Below, piece after piece: positions 42,885 to 52,486 of a DNA stretch of 64,000 nucleotides. Made by a program: the position numbers and the translations under genes. The stretch covers positions 372,001 through 436,000 of the forward strand of contig WNYE01000005.1 of assembly GCA_021396245.1 (NCBI GenBank). The letters are read 5' to 3'. Origin of the DNA: Sporothrix humicola. Taxonomy: Eukaryota > Ascomycota > Sordariomycetes > Ophiostomatales > Ophiostomataceae. Numbering within the stretch: the first letter of the stretch is position 1; the number at the start of each line of letters is the position of its first letter. The notes beneath the pieces were generated by a model. The model worked only from the letters and a program-made list of their open reading frames with translations, was not told the origin of the DNA and made no database searches.

Positions 42885-43369
42885 TGATGTGAAGGGAAAT
42901 CTGGAATCTACATGGCGTACTGCGTATTTATTTGACTTTTAGAACGGGCGTACAAAAGGAATGATAGACATATGATGTTTCTTCTCAAAGTTGACGTGTT
43001 TGTAGCCTCTCCTCACTATAATTATAGCGCCCATAGCGCCCATAGCAGGTATAGCGCCGGTGCAGCCGGACCGAGGCGACGGAACTCGCAACTCGCTCCC
43101 CGCTTTAGCGGCCCTTCCACGTGAAGAAAATTGACGACAGAGGCTGCCGTGAGCAGGAGCTTGCCAACACAGGTCGCTATCATTACTCCGCAAAAAAGAG
43201 CTTAGTTGCGAAATCGCAGTCTTCAACTTTTGCCAAACAACCTTACTTTAATCACCTCCTTAACAACAGCAAGTCGTCAACTCTCCCTTCCTGACGCTGA
43301 GACGAATCGACGACGACTGTTAGTCACTCTGCCATTCATCTGAACTACGAAAGCCGCCTTACAACCAGC
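42885..43369. promoter_or_regulatory. Intergenic region and leader of the 43370 gene
   Basis: This holds the 3' end of the SDR gene, a short tandem repeat (43024-43056), TTTAGCGGC at 43104-43112, and a leader-like stretch up to the ATG at 43370. Confidence 0.5.
43024..43056. repeat. Short tandem repeat, CCATAGCGC units
   Basis: Three to four imperfect copies of a 9-base CCATAGCGC/TATAGCGCC unit. Confidence 0.7.
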
Positions 43370-43930
43370 ATGCTGCCACCCAGCAGGGCCGGCCCTTTTC
43401 CGCCTTCAACAAACACCTTGAATCTGTCTTCCTCTCCAGCATACATCAATTCCTCCATACCTCCAGCATCTGTCACATCTTACACGGCCTCTGCGCCTTC
43501 TCTACAAGACCAGCAATTACAGCTCGAAATGGAGCGACAGCAAGTTCACCTGCGACGGCAGCGACAAACAATGGCTGAACATCAACGCCAACTCCAACTA
43601 CAAAATTATAACAACCCATCTGTCCTCCACCCAGTCTTCTTCACAAACAACCTAGAGCGGCGAAGGTCGTTTGGCCAGCCAGCAGTACCGGCAGCTCCTC
43701 CGCGACCATTACCAGCTCCGACTCCTCATCACGTCCACATCCACAATCCGCATCTTGCACCCTTTTCTCCTTACCAACCGCACCCGGCCGCGCAGCTTGC
43801 TCCGCCGGCTCCTCCTTTGCCGCACGCAAGCAGTCCCGTCGCACACGGCTACATCTATCGAGAGGGAAGGAGTGCAAGACATAATGCTGCCTGGATAAAT
43901 CAAGGAGTCGGTCGACCAAGTAAGCTGTAA
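43370..43930 (+). CDS. Small Gln/Pro-rich hypothetical protein (186 aa)
   Basis: An open frame of 186 codons preceded by a plausible leader (CTTACAACCAGC before the ATG). I recognise no domain. The N-terminal third is Ser/Pro-rich, a Gln/Arg-rich, probably helical segment (LQDQQLQLEMERQQVHLRRQRQ, shown in part) occupies about 45-78, and the rest is Pro/Ala/His-rich. It looks intrinsically disordered and could be a small nuclear or RNA-associated factor, but that is only a guess from composition. A GTAAGC sequence sits right at the stop codon (43920), so a longer spliced form is possible; I found no convincing downstream acceptor. It may be lineage-specific. Confidence 0.5.
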   Translation: MLPPSRAGPFPPSTNTLNLSSSPAYINSSIPPASVTSYTASAPSLQDQQLQLEMERQQVHLRRQRQTMAEHQRQLQLQNYNNPSVLHPVFFTNNLERRRSFGQPAVPAAPPRPLPAPTPHHVHIHNPHLAPFSPYQPHPAAQLAPPAPPLPHASSPVAHGYIYREGRSARHNAAWINQGVGRPSKL

Positions 43931-44538
43931 TGATGGGATTGTTGGGATTTGACGACAAAAAGCGATGGGCGTCTACGTCAAGGTCAGGACGTAAAAAGGC
44001 TGCCTATTCTGTATATACTGCTCACGAGCACAGCATGAACATAATTTAATGATTTATGAGGCACCCATGAAATCCTTCCTTTTATCTGATATCTTACTAA
44101 TGTAGTGAACTGTAATAATTGCTGCAACCACTGTAGCTGACGCACGTGCTTGGGCTTGAACGCGTTTCACAGCCTGTAGCTTGGGGGCAAGCTGGCACCC
44201 CCTCAGTGCCTGCGCCACGCCAGAAATCCCGTTTTAGCGTCTGCGGAGGCACTTTGTTGGGGAAAAGGGCGGCGACGGCAGTTCGTCATCGACCAGCGCA
44301 CACGTTCCTGCCTGTGTTTGTGTTCCTGCCCATTAATTTAGTCTCGCCAACACGAACATCGCCATCCACACTTGCCTTTTGCCTCACTCCTCGCTCTTTA
44401 ATCCCCTCACATCTTGTCCATCTGTCGATACACCCAGACTCCCTGCGGAGATTGACGACAGCGACGACACACCTACCGAACCTCGTTACGACAGATTACA
44501 GACACATCCAACCAATCGTCACATCGCACAAAATCAAG
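43931..44538. promoter_or_regulatory. Intergenic region upstream of the R-SNARE gene
   Basis: About 600 bases with an AT-rich start (3' end of the 43370 gene), a CACGTG E-box near 44142, TTTAGCGT at 44233-44240, and a C/A-rich leader before ATG 44539. Confidence 0.5.
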
Positions 44539-45309
44539 ATGACGTCTTCAGCGCCGACGACGCCGCTGCTCTAGTAAGTTCTCCCATCTCTCTCCATCTT
44601 GTTTCTCTCTGTCCAGAGCATCTTCTAACAATCCAGTGCGTGCGTCGCCCACAACACGACCATCCTCGCCGAGTGCATCGCCTCCGCCTCCAGCCAGACA
44701 TCTGCCCTCGCCTCCCTCGTCCTCCCCAAAATCGACCACAAGACACCCCAGAAACTCACGTTTACTCACGGCTCCAACCACATCCACTACATTGCCGAAG
44801 CACCCAATCCCCAGGATGCCGACAGCACGGCCAGCAGCGCCGGCGGCCTGACGTTTCTAGTTGTGGCTGACGGCAGCCTCGGCCGCCGCATCCCCTTTGC
44901 GTTCTTGGTCGCCGTCCGCTCCCAGTTCTTCACCGACTTCCCCTCCGCCCACACCGACTTTTCCGACCTGCCCAACTACGGCTGTGCCTCCTTCAACGGC
45001 ACCCTCAAGGCGCTGCTGGTCCAGTTTGGCACCTCGTCCGAAGAGGATGCTTTGTCGTCGGTCCGCCGCGATATGGACGATGTCCGCGGCATCATGGGCC
45101 GCAACATTGAGTCTTTGCTCGAGCGCGGCGAGCGCATCGATCTGCTCGTCGACCAAACAGACCGTCTCGGTGGCAGCGCGCGCGACTTCCGCGTCCGCAG
45201 TCGCGGCCTGAAGCGGCAAATGTGGTGGAAGAATGTGAAGCTGATGGGCCTGATGGGGCTGGTCTTTGTGCTCGTGCTGTTGACCATTATCCTGTCGGTC
45301 AAGGCATGA
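44539..45309 (+). CDS. Longin-domain R-SNARE, Nyv1/VAMP7-like
   Basis: Two exons: 44539-44573 and 44637-45309, joined across a 63-nt intron (GTAAGT, TTCTAACA, CCAG); 235 aa. R-SNAREs on transport vesicles pair with three Q-SNAREs to drive fusion; Nyv1-type members act at the vacuole. The N-terminal longin domain (about 1-135) starts YACVAHNTTILAE and is followed by the SNARE motif (about 143-203). It carries the zero-layer Arg165 in SLLERGERIDLLVDQT, which identifies an R-SNARE. WWKN and a C-terminal membrane anchor (about 214-233, LMGLVFVLVLLTIIL) end the protein. It is more like VAMP7/Nyv1 than Snc1, because Snc proteins lack the longin domain. An alternative, Sec22, differs in the SNARE and tail. 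Confidence 0.92.
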
Positions 45310-46017
45310 GACTGTGCACCATGAGCTTTTGATTTCTGTATCCTTACTGTATGCGTTTCTTTTGTCACTTTCTTTTGTCTTCTCCTGGGTTTGCGTCGTC
45401 TTTTCTCGTCTTTTCCTGGGGTTCCTTTTCTTTGCATGCCTCCTTTTTCTTTTGTCAACCAGCTTGTATCCTACGGCTTTCATTTTCTCTCTATCTTTTC
45501 TTTTTTATACCAGTCAAGATCAAACACGACCAAGAGTTTTTGTTCTCTTCTTATCCTCTCATCTAGAATAAAAGAACCTCTCTTTTTGCTTCATTAGAGA
45601 AACGTCAAATAGTCGAAACGCCCCATTCCAGTGACTACCATTACAGCGCTAAACTGACTGCAGAATGACGTTTTAGCGGCTGTGCCTTCCCCCGCCGATT
45701 TGGTGTGGTGGCAGTCCGCGCCTTCCACCAACACGCGTCGTCAGAAACGGCGCGACTAGGACCTATGAAAATTAAGAATTAAATCTAATAGTTAAATCGA
45801 CAACCTTTGATCCAACTACACATCGTCACGTCGACTCGTTTGCAAGATTGAACATCCCCCACTTGACGACATCACGACAGCCTTTACGTCTCTTACACAA
45901 CCAATTGCGGATTGCTACGCGTAAACTGGCCAACATCTTACAACTTTCACAACCATCTCTCTGACCGCCCTTCGTCTTCCTCTTCAAGCCTTCTTGTCTT
46001 CAATCTCCTCTCTCAAA
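45310..46017. other. Intergenic region, SNARE 3' end and histone-fold gene promoter
   Basis: T-rich 3' UTR-like sequence to about 45600, then TTTAGCGGC at 45672-45680 and a C/A-rich leader before ATG 46018. No gene was seen. Confidence 0.55.
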
Positions 46018-46963
46018 ATGCCTTACAACACCACGGCCATTCCGCCGCGGAAAGAGCCCACGGGCCAGACCCAGCTGCCTCGTATGTATCCCTGTGTCGT
46101 CCTAGCCGCTAACAACTACTGACAATACCCAGTCTCGAGAGTCCGCAAGATCATCGCCCTCGACCCAGACGTCAACATCTGCTCCAGCAATGCCGCCTTT
46201 GTTATAACCCTGGCCACGGTAAGTTCGTCTCGTGCCACAGATTTTGCTGCTCGTCCTAACAGCCCAGGAACTCTTCATCCAGTACCTCTCATCCGAGGCC
46301 GAGAACATGGTCAAGCTCGACCGCAAACCCCGCCGCAACGTCCAGTACCGCGACCTCGCAAACGCCGTCAACCGCGTCGACCGCCTCGAGTTCCTGGAGG
46401 ACACCGTCCCCGTCACCGTGCCCTTTGGAAAAATCAAGCGCGACGCGGCCGCCGCCCAGGCCAAGCTGCGTAGTGGCGGCACCGTCGGCGGCGATGCGAC
46501 AACCAGCGGGAGTGGAAGCAAGGGTCGCAAGGCTACAGGAGAGGGCGCATCCTCGTCAAAGTCCAAGTCCCGGTCCTCGGCCGGCGCCCCCACGGATATA
46601 TCTTCGCTCATGGCCAATGGCGAGTCGGGCCCTGGCAAGAAGCGGCAGCAAGTGCTGTCCTTTAGCATCCTGAACGGTGAAGACAGTGACGCCGCCAACA
46701 GCCACGGAGGCAGTGCCGGCCTGACGTTCCGGGCGGCGGCTCCCTCGACGGGTGTGGCGGCGGCGGCAGCACTCGCCCAGGCTGCAGCGGCGTCTGGCGC
46801 GGACATTGGCGCGGGCGACGACTCGGACCCGGGTGCACAGCTGGAGCAGGACATGCAGCGCGCACACAACGACGACGCCGACGACGACAGCGAGCTTGCA
46901 GTCGGCCGGCGAGATGGCACGGCCCGCTTCACCGTCGCTGATGTCGACATGGTGGACAACTAG
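46018..46963 (+). CDS. Histone-fold protein, Dpb3/POLE4/CHRAC-like
   Basis: Three exons: 46018-46081, 46133-46218 and 46268-46963, with introns of 51 and 49 nt; 281 aa. The histone fold (about 20-95) reads SRVRKIIALDPDVNICSSNAAFVI, then ELFIQYLSSEAENMV and RRNVQYRDLANAVNRVDRLEFLED. This CBF/NF-YC-like class includes Dpb3 of DNA polymerase epsilon and the CHRAC/ISW2 subunit Dls1. With a Dpb4-type partner such proteins bind double-stranded DNA at forks or nucleosomes. A long Ala/Gly/Ser tail follows, ending in an acidic segment (HNDDADDDSELA). I cannot decide between replication and remodelling; filamentous fungi may use one gene for both roles. Phases agree across both introns. Confidence 0.9.
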
Positions 46964-47210
46964 GAGAGAAACTGGATGCATATATAAACGTGTAGCATGT
47001 TATGTTTGAATGAAAGCTGTTGTATTCCAAGAAAACTGGACAGTACCGCACAAAATGGACTGCGAACTGCCATCTAATATATATATGAATATGTATAATT
47101 CCAACGCAATAAATCCCAGTGTAGTATCGCCTTTTTATCTGTCCGTAAACGCCAGTACGCCCATCATCAAATGCAATCCAAAACGGCCCATCGGCCAAGC
47201 TCATCGCCCT

Positions 47211-48314
47211 CTACAGCCGCCGGTGTATTAATGCGTTGGCGTCCCAGAGGAGCACCCGCTCGTCCCAGCCCGTCGACGCCACCCAGCCGCCCTCGCCAAA
47301 CAGCGACCAGTCAACTCCCGTCGAAAACTCCGTGTGCCGGTTCATCACGCCCAGCTCCGTGCCCATCCGCACCGGCATCTGCTGCTGTGTCGGTGGCGGG
47401 GCCGGCGGCGGTGGCGAGCCGTCTGTCCATACGCGGACGGTCATGTCGTAGCTCGCACTCAGCAGGATATCGTGTGCGTGCGGACTCCATGCCAGCCGCC
47501 GCACTGCAAACTCATGGCCCATCATGTACGACAGTGCGCCGCCTGCTGGGTTGCGGATGTCAAACGTGCGGATCACCTTGTCCACGCCGCCCGTCGCAAT
47601 CACCGTGTCGTTGTACTTGTTCCAGTCGTGCGTCAGAATCTCGGCGGGCGAGCCGCCCATTGCGCCGGGCGGAGGGACGCCGCCGTTGGCGAGGCGCGGC
47701 AGGTGGCCGGCGTGTGTTGGCGGGGCGTGCACGGGGATCGTGGCCACGAGGTGGTACTTGGCGGACACGGGCGTCCGCAGGTCAAAGATGCGCAGGTGCG
47801 AGTCGCTCGAGGCTGCCGACACGATTGCCGGGTTCGACGGGCAGTATGCCGCCGAGTACGTGCACGTGCCAATCGGCAGTGTCCGCAGCGCCTGGTTGCG
47901 CGTCGGCGACCACAGCTTGACGGTGCCGTCCCACGAGCTTGTTAGGAACGAGTCTTTGGTGACAGGGCTCCACGAGACCGACAGGGCCTCGCGCTTGTGC
48001 TCGTGGAAGTTCATGACCGGGAAATTGTCCACCGACAGGTCAAACAGCTTGAGCGAGCCGTCGCCGCACGCCACCAGCAGCTGGTTCTCGTTGATCTCGG
48101 ACCACGCCACGTCAAACTGCGCATCGTTGGTGTCCCATACTTTGCCAATCTGCGCGCCCTGCGCCGTCAGCTCCAGCACAAATAGCTTGCCGTTGCCAAT
48201 GATGCCAAAGTTGGCCGACGACGCCACGGCGACGCGGGAGTCGTAGTAGGGCGAGTACTGCACGGCGTACGGGTTGTACCCGGGCGTGCGGAACTCGAGC
48301 ATAGGAGCAGCCAT
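47211..48314 (-). CDS. PEX7: Peroxin 7, PTS2 receptor
   Basis: Single exon, 367 aa. Pex7 is the soluble WD40 receptor that carries PTS2-bearing enzymes to the peroxisome with Pex20-type co-receptors. The N-terminus (EFRTPGYNPYAVQYSPYYDSRVAVASSANFGIIGNG, partly quoted here in pieces: YNPYAVQYSPYYDSR) is characteristic. WD repeats end in KLFDL, KLWSP, RIFDL, RTFDI, RVWTD and LLWDAN. Two Pro-rich loops are inserted: one near 205-220 and one near 315 (PPPPAPPPTQQQ). The final repeat, GWVASTGWDERVLLWD, matches Pex7. The gene lies alone with a 4.2-kb gap upstream. Confidence 0.95.
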   Translation of the reverse strand: MAAPMLEFRTPGYNPYAVQYSPYYDSRVAVASSANFGIIGNGKLFVLELTAQGAQIGKVWDTNDAQFDVAWSEINENQLLVACGDGSLKLFDLSVDNFPVMNFHEHKREALSVSWSPVTKDSFLTSSWDGTVKLWSPTRNQALRTLPIGTCTYSAAYCPSNPAIVSAASSDSHLRIFDLRTPVSAKYHLVATIPVHAPPTHAGHLPRLANGGVPPPGAMGGSPAEILTHDWNKYNDTVIATGGVDKVIRTFDIRNPAGGALSYMMGHEFAVRRLAWSPHAHDILLSASYDMTVRVWTDGSPPPPAPPPTQQQMPVRMGTELGVMNRHTEFSTGVDWSLFGEGGWVASTGWDERVLLWDANALIHRRL

Positions 48315-51300
48315 CGTGGCGGGTGGGTGAGGCCGGTCGTCCTTCGAGTGCGGTATGCCGTGGTTGGTTGGTGTCCAGAGATGGTTCGTCCAAGGAGGGG
48401 CTGTCGACGACGCTTTTCGCTATTCGTGGGGGAGCTTCTTTCCGTATTCGCAGTGGGCCCAGGTACGTCGCTCTTGCCGGCAGTATGTTCTCAAAGTGAG
48501 TCGCTCTTGCCGACAATTTGTCCCGCCTAGTTATTTTTGTTAGGCGCAATGGAAAGTCGATGGCGAGGTTAAAGCTGGGAGACTTGCAAAGAAAGTTTTA
48601 GAGGTTTGATGGCTCGACATTTCAAGCTCTGGCGTCTTTTGGTCGCTGGCTGCTGAAGTCCCGGCGCTGTCAGATGCCTCGGCTTGAGTACGGCAGAGCT
48701 AAATTTTGCTGCTGTTCGTCAATGGAGCCTTGGAGACCATCCACCAAAAGTCACGTTTTCGCATTGCACCTGCTCCTTCTCCATATTTTCAGTGGAGAGC
48801 CTCGCACTGGAATGTCAAGAAACGATGGAAGGCGCGAGCCTTCCGTCCATAATACTCAGAACCAAACCCAAACGGCCGACATCGCCATTTTACTCTGTAT
48901 GCCGTACCTTATTTACATACCGGGTTCTCAATTGAATCCCCAAACCGCATATTCTTGAATGCCGTCCCACAACCCTCGCCAGTGGTAATGCGCCCAAGAC
49001 AAGTCTTGTTAGGCTGACCGGGATCTCGAAAAAGCAAGCCAGCCTTGCAAACACGGCGTGAAACCGCGGCATGTCTGGACACGCTTCCCAGGCATCTTAC
49101 AAGGCAAGTCGACGTCAATATAAAATACTAACTATCAAATCACGAGTCTAGTGTCCGCTGTAGTCTGTACGACAGAAAAGCCCGAGTTTCAGGACTGCGA
49201 GAGCCTTAAATCTATTTCTGCTCGGGATAATAGGGCCTGTCCTGGCTCGATGACAAGGCCTGTCATGTTTCAATAACTCGCCGAATCCCAGTCGCATCAC
49301 GAGAACGAGATCTTTGTGTCTCTTTACCACTTGCCAATACTCCGCAAACACCTCGGACGCCAATTTGTGGGCATTGCACAGCAATCACCGCCGTCTTCAC
49401 CTTGAAATCAGCACAACTCCATATCTCACAGAACACAGCCCGTGCTTTGTGTGACGAGAACTACAAAATTCAGTTTACAAAATACAACATGGGCAAACTC
49501 AAAGGACAGAAGCGAGAACATCAAACGGATCGCATGCGCTACGCCCAGTTGGGTCTGATGGAACCAGCCCACGGACAATCCTCATTACGATCAGTTAATA
49601 TCCTTTCCGCGCTGGCGGGCACAACAGCAACCAAAACGCCGTCCTTCTACACCTTCGACACGGCCTGAAATGAAAAGCAGCGTCTGTTCCTTCTCGTCTG
49701 TTGAAGCTCCTCCGCCTTCCGTCCAACATGGCACAATCAACTCCCATGTAATAAGCACAACGACGCACAGCATGGAATACGCAATAAAAAAGACTAAATT
49801 TCAACGGGGCTTGCCGACCGCGTTTTGAGACCTGTGGTGCTCTGGGCTCGGCACCTTTTTTGGTTGCCATGTCTCCAAATTGGATGTGACAGGGGTCAGA
49901 GGTCAAGAGGTCACTCCAACGACAAGCACAAAATTATTGTGCTTGTGAGCCTGTGGTCTCCCAATATCACACTGAGAAGACGCAAGGGACGACATGCTTC
50001 ACGTGACTGCTCCAAAATCCCAGCAAGGAGGACGGATGCGATGCACAGCATGCAGTAGCTTATCGAGCCTATGTATGCACTCTCACGGGGTGCCTCTTGA
50101 TTGCCACCTTGCAGTGCCAATCGTCCGGCTGCAAGTGTGGCCGAGATGAGCAGAGATGGGCATCGCAAGTCCCCAGCCCCTTCCCGCGGTTGAGACCGCA
50201 TTCCTCGATCATATCAGGAGGGGAAAAAACCAAGAGACTCACAGGTTCTTCCTGAGTATCTTACAACCGGCGATGGTCTGTTCATCTGTCTGCCGTGCAA
50301 CTAAGCCATCTGCCGTTGCGCCTATTGCAGCGCTAGCCACACAGCAGACACAGCGGCTCGTTATGGTCAGGGCGCCAGAGGCAAAGAAGGCAAAGGGATC
50401 TGAACTGAAGTTGAATACTATGGCAAGGTGAGCTGCGCTTGACTGCTTGCCCCTTTTCCCAGCGACCTCTAAATACCGTGCTTGCATATCTCCACACAGT
50501 ATACAAAACTGCCACGGATACAACGTGGCCGCATCTGGTTGTTCAGAAGCTCGAGAGTTCAAAAGCTCAGAAATCGACAAGACAGTTGAATCAGAGGTCA
50601 GATAAAAGTGCGCGCCCGACGTGCCGAAGCAGTGGCAGAAACGCCTGTAGTTCGCTGGACGGCTTGCGTCCGCCTTGCCAGTCTCAATTGAACACGAGAA
50701 ACAGGTTATGCACGCAGCATCCCATACAGGTTTTCCACAACTTCCAATACGAGAAGCCGATGAAGTCGTCCGCATCGTTTGAATGCGAATGCCATGTCTC
50801 CCATCCCCCATAAAATTCCCATAAAAAGCGTTTTGATGTCTCGAAAAGAAAGTTCAACGCCCAGCGGGTCCTGGAAACGAAACGAAACGTTCTCCATCCT
50901 CCCTTCCAACCCCCATCTTCCCCAATGTTTGTGTGAGAGACTGTCAACCGTCAAAAATATTCTTGGGATGTTCTCGTAGCAAAGTCGCTGTCCAGCGCAC
51001 AGTCCTCGCACGGTACACGCGCTGGTCGCTGCCCGCTGTAGCGGACAGCACCGCGCTAGCATGAGATCTGTGCTTCGGGAGCCTCAGCCAGCCAATGACA
51101 AGCTCACTGCCGTGGGGCGCACCCCCGTTCCTAGCGTCCTTTCCTTATTTGCTTCCCTGGCAAGGCCCTGCTCCCACGACCAGCCATAGGCTAGAATGGC
51201 AGCTACCAAGACACGTCCCCACACGCTGGCCGCTCCCCTTTTTCTCCTTGTGCTGCTCCTGGCTCAGGTCGTGCCTCCCTTTTTTGGTGCTAAAAGCACG

Positions 51301-52486
51301 AACCCCTTTTTTTGCATCGACAGGGGGGAGGGAGGGACTATCCCGCCCAACGGTCAATTCAACTCGACTACTGCCAACTCTCAAAAAAGAGTGAGAGAGA
51401 GAGACGTCGTACTGTGTGAGAGCGTGTCCTGCATGTCTGCGTGTCTCTCTGCCGCGCCCAGGCACATCCACACAAAACTGCCCCCCAAAATTTCCCCCAG
51501 TCCTGTGCCTCCCCTTTTTCTCCTTTGTCCCTGCTGGCCCTGCTCCTGCTCCTTCCTGTCCTTTTGCTTTTCCACCCTACCCCCTTTTTTTCCTTCTTGC
51601 AATTTCCCTTTCTAGAAGGCATCGGCCTACGTTTCTCTCCCCTAATCCTTTCTTTTCTCGACTTTCGCTGCTGTTCCCTTCTTTTTTGCTCTTTCCCTCG
51701 AACACACAAACATCTCACGATCCTTCCTTCCCCCTCCGTTCTCTCAGATACCTCGAGAGCTTCGACCCCGACCGTCGTCAACAATATACAGCTACGCGAC
51801 GCTTTCTCCCGGACGAACAACTTGGGCTTCTTACTTGTTCTTTAATTTGCCGATATCATTTTTTAAATCTTTTTTCTTTGGTAGGTTCAGCCCGTGATCC
51901 TCGCAACCAGGACGCCCCCTTTTTTCATGCGGCAGATCTCGGTGGGCAAGAAGGAACCAGCAAGAGCCAGAAAAGAAAATCCAGAAAGAACAGAAAGAAC
52001 GAAAACAAGAAGGGGGAACAAGAAACGAGAAACTGGCATCGAGGGTCGCATCCCCTCTGCGCCTTCTTTTCCGAGCAATTCATCTTGCCACTGCCCAATT
52101 GTCCTCTGGGCATTGTTCTGCCAGTCGCAGCTTCCCTCCCGGGCCCATTTCTATTTCTACTGTCCTTTCCTGGCTGCCCTTTGCGGTTGCTGCTTGCACA
52201 CTCAACAGAGCCGCTCCCGTCGCTCCTGCCGTTTCACAAATCATCCGGTCTTTCTTTTCTGGAAGAGCTGTTTAGGGCCAGCCGGCGCACCTTCTTGTCC
52301 TTGCCCATTTTCTGCTCCGCACATTTACATCACAACCCAAAGCATACCGGCGCATCGCATCGCCACGAAAGAGGAAAGAGCTAACCAACATCATCGTTCT
52401 CTCCGTATAGGATTTGTCCCTCGTTCGCATTCGTGCCTTCCGTTTATACCACAATTCCACCGGTCTAGCCTCTCTGGATATCTACA
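48315..52486. other. 4.2-kb stretch without a convincing gene, PEX7 to septin
   Basis: This lies between PEX7 (-) and the septin start (+). Only short frames occur, none with recognisable similarity. The right-hand part (about 51.4-52.48 kb) alternates long C/T-rich and A/G-rich runs and looks like septin promoter and leader. CACGTGA lies near 50000. No tRNA or rRNA was seen. Confidence 0.5.

Noticed and set aside
49148..49384. 78-codon minus-strand frame
   Set aside because: Short, no similarity, no leader; kept as non-coding.
51196..51615. 139-codon frame with a signal-peptide-like start
   Set aside because: Hydrophobic start arises from C/T-rich promoter DNA (Leu/Phe/Pro codons); no conserved C-terminal part.
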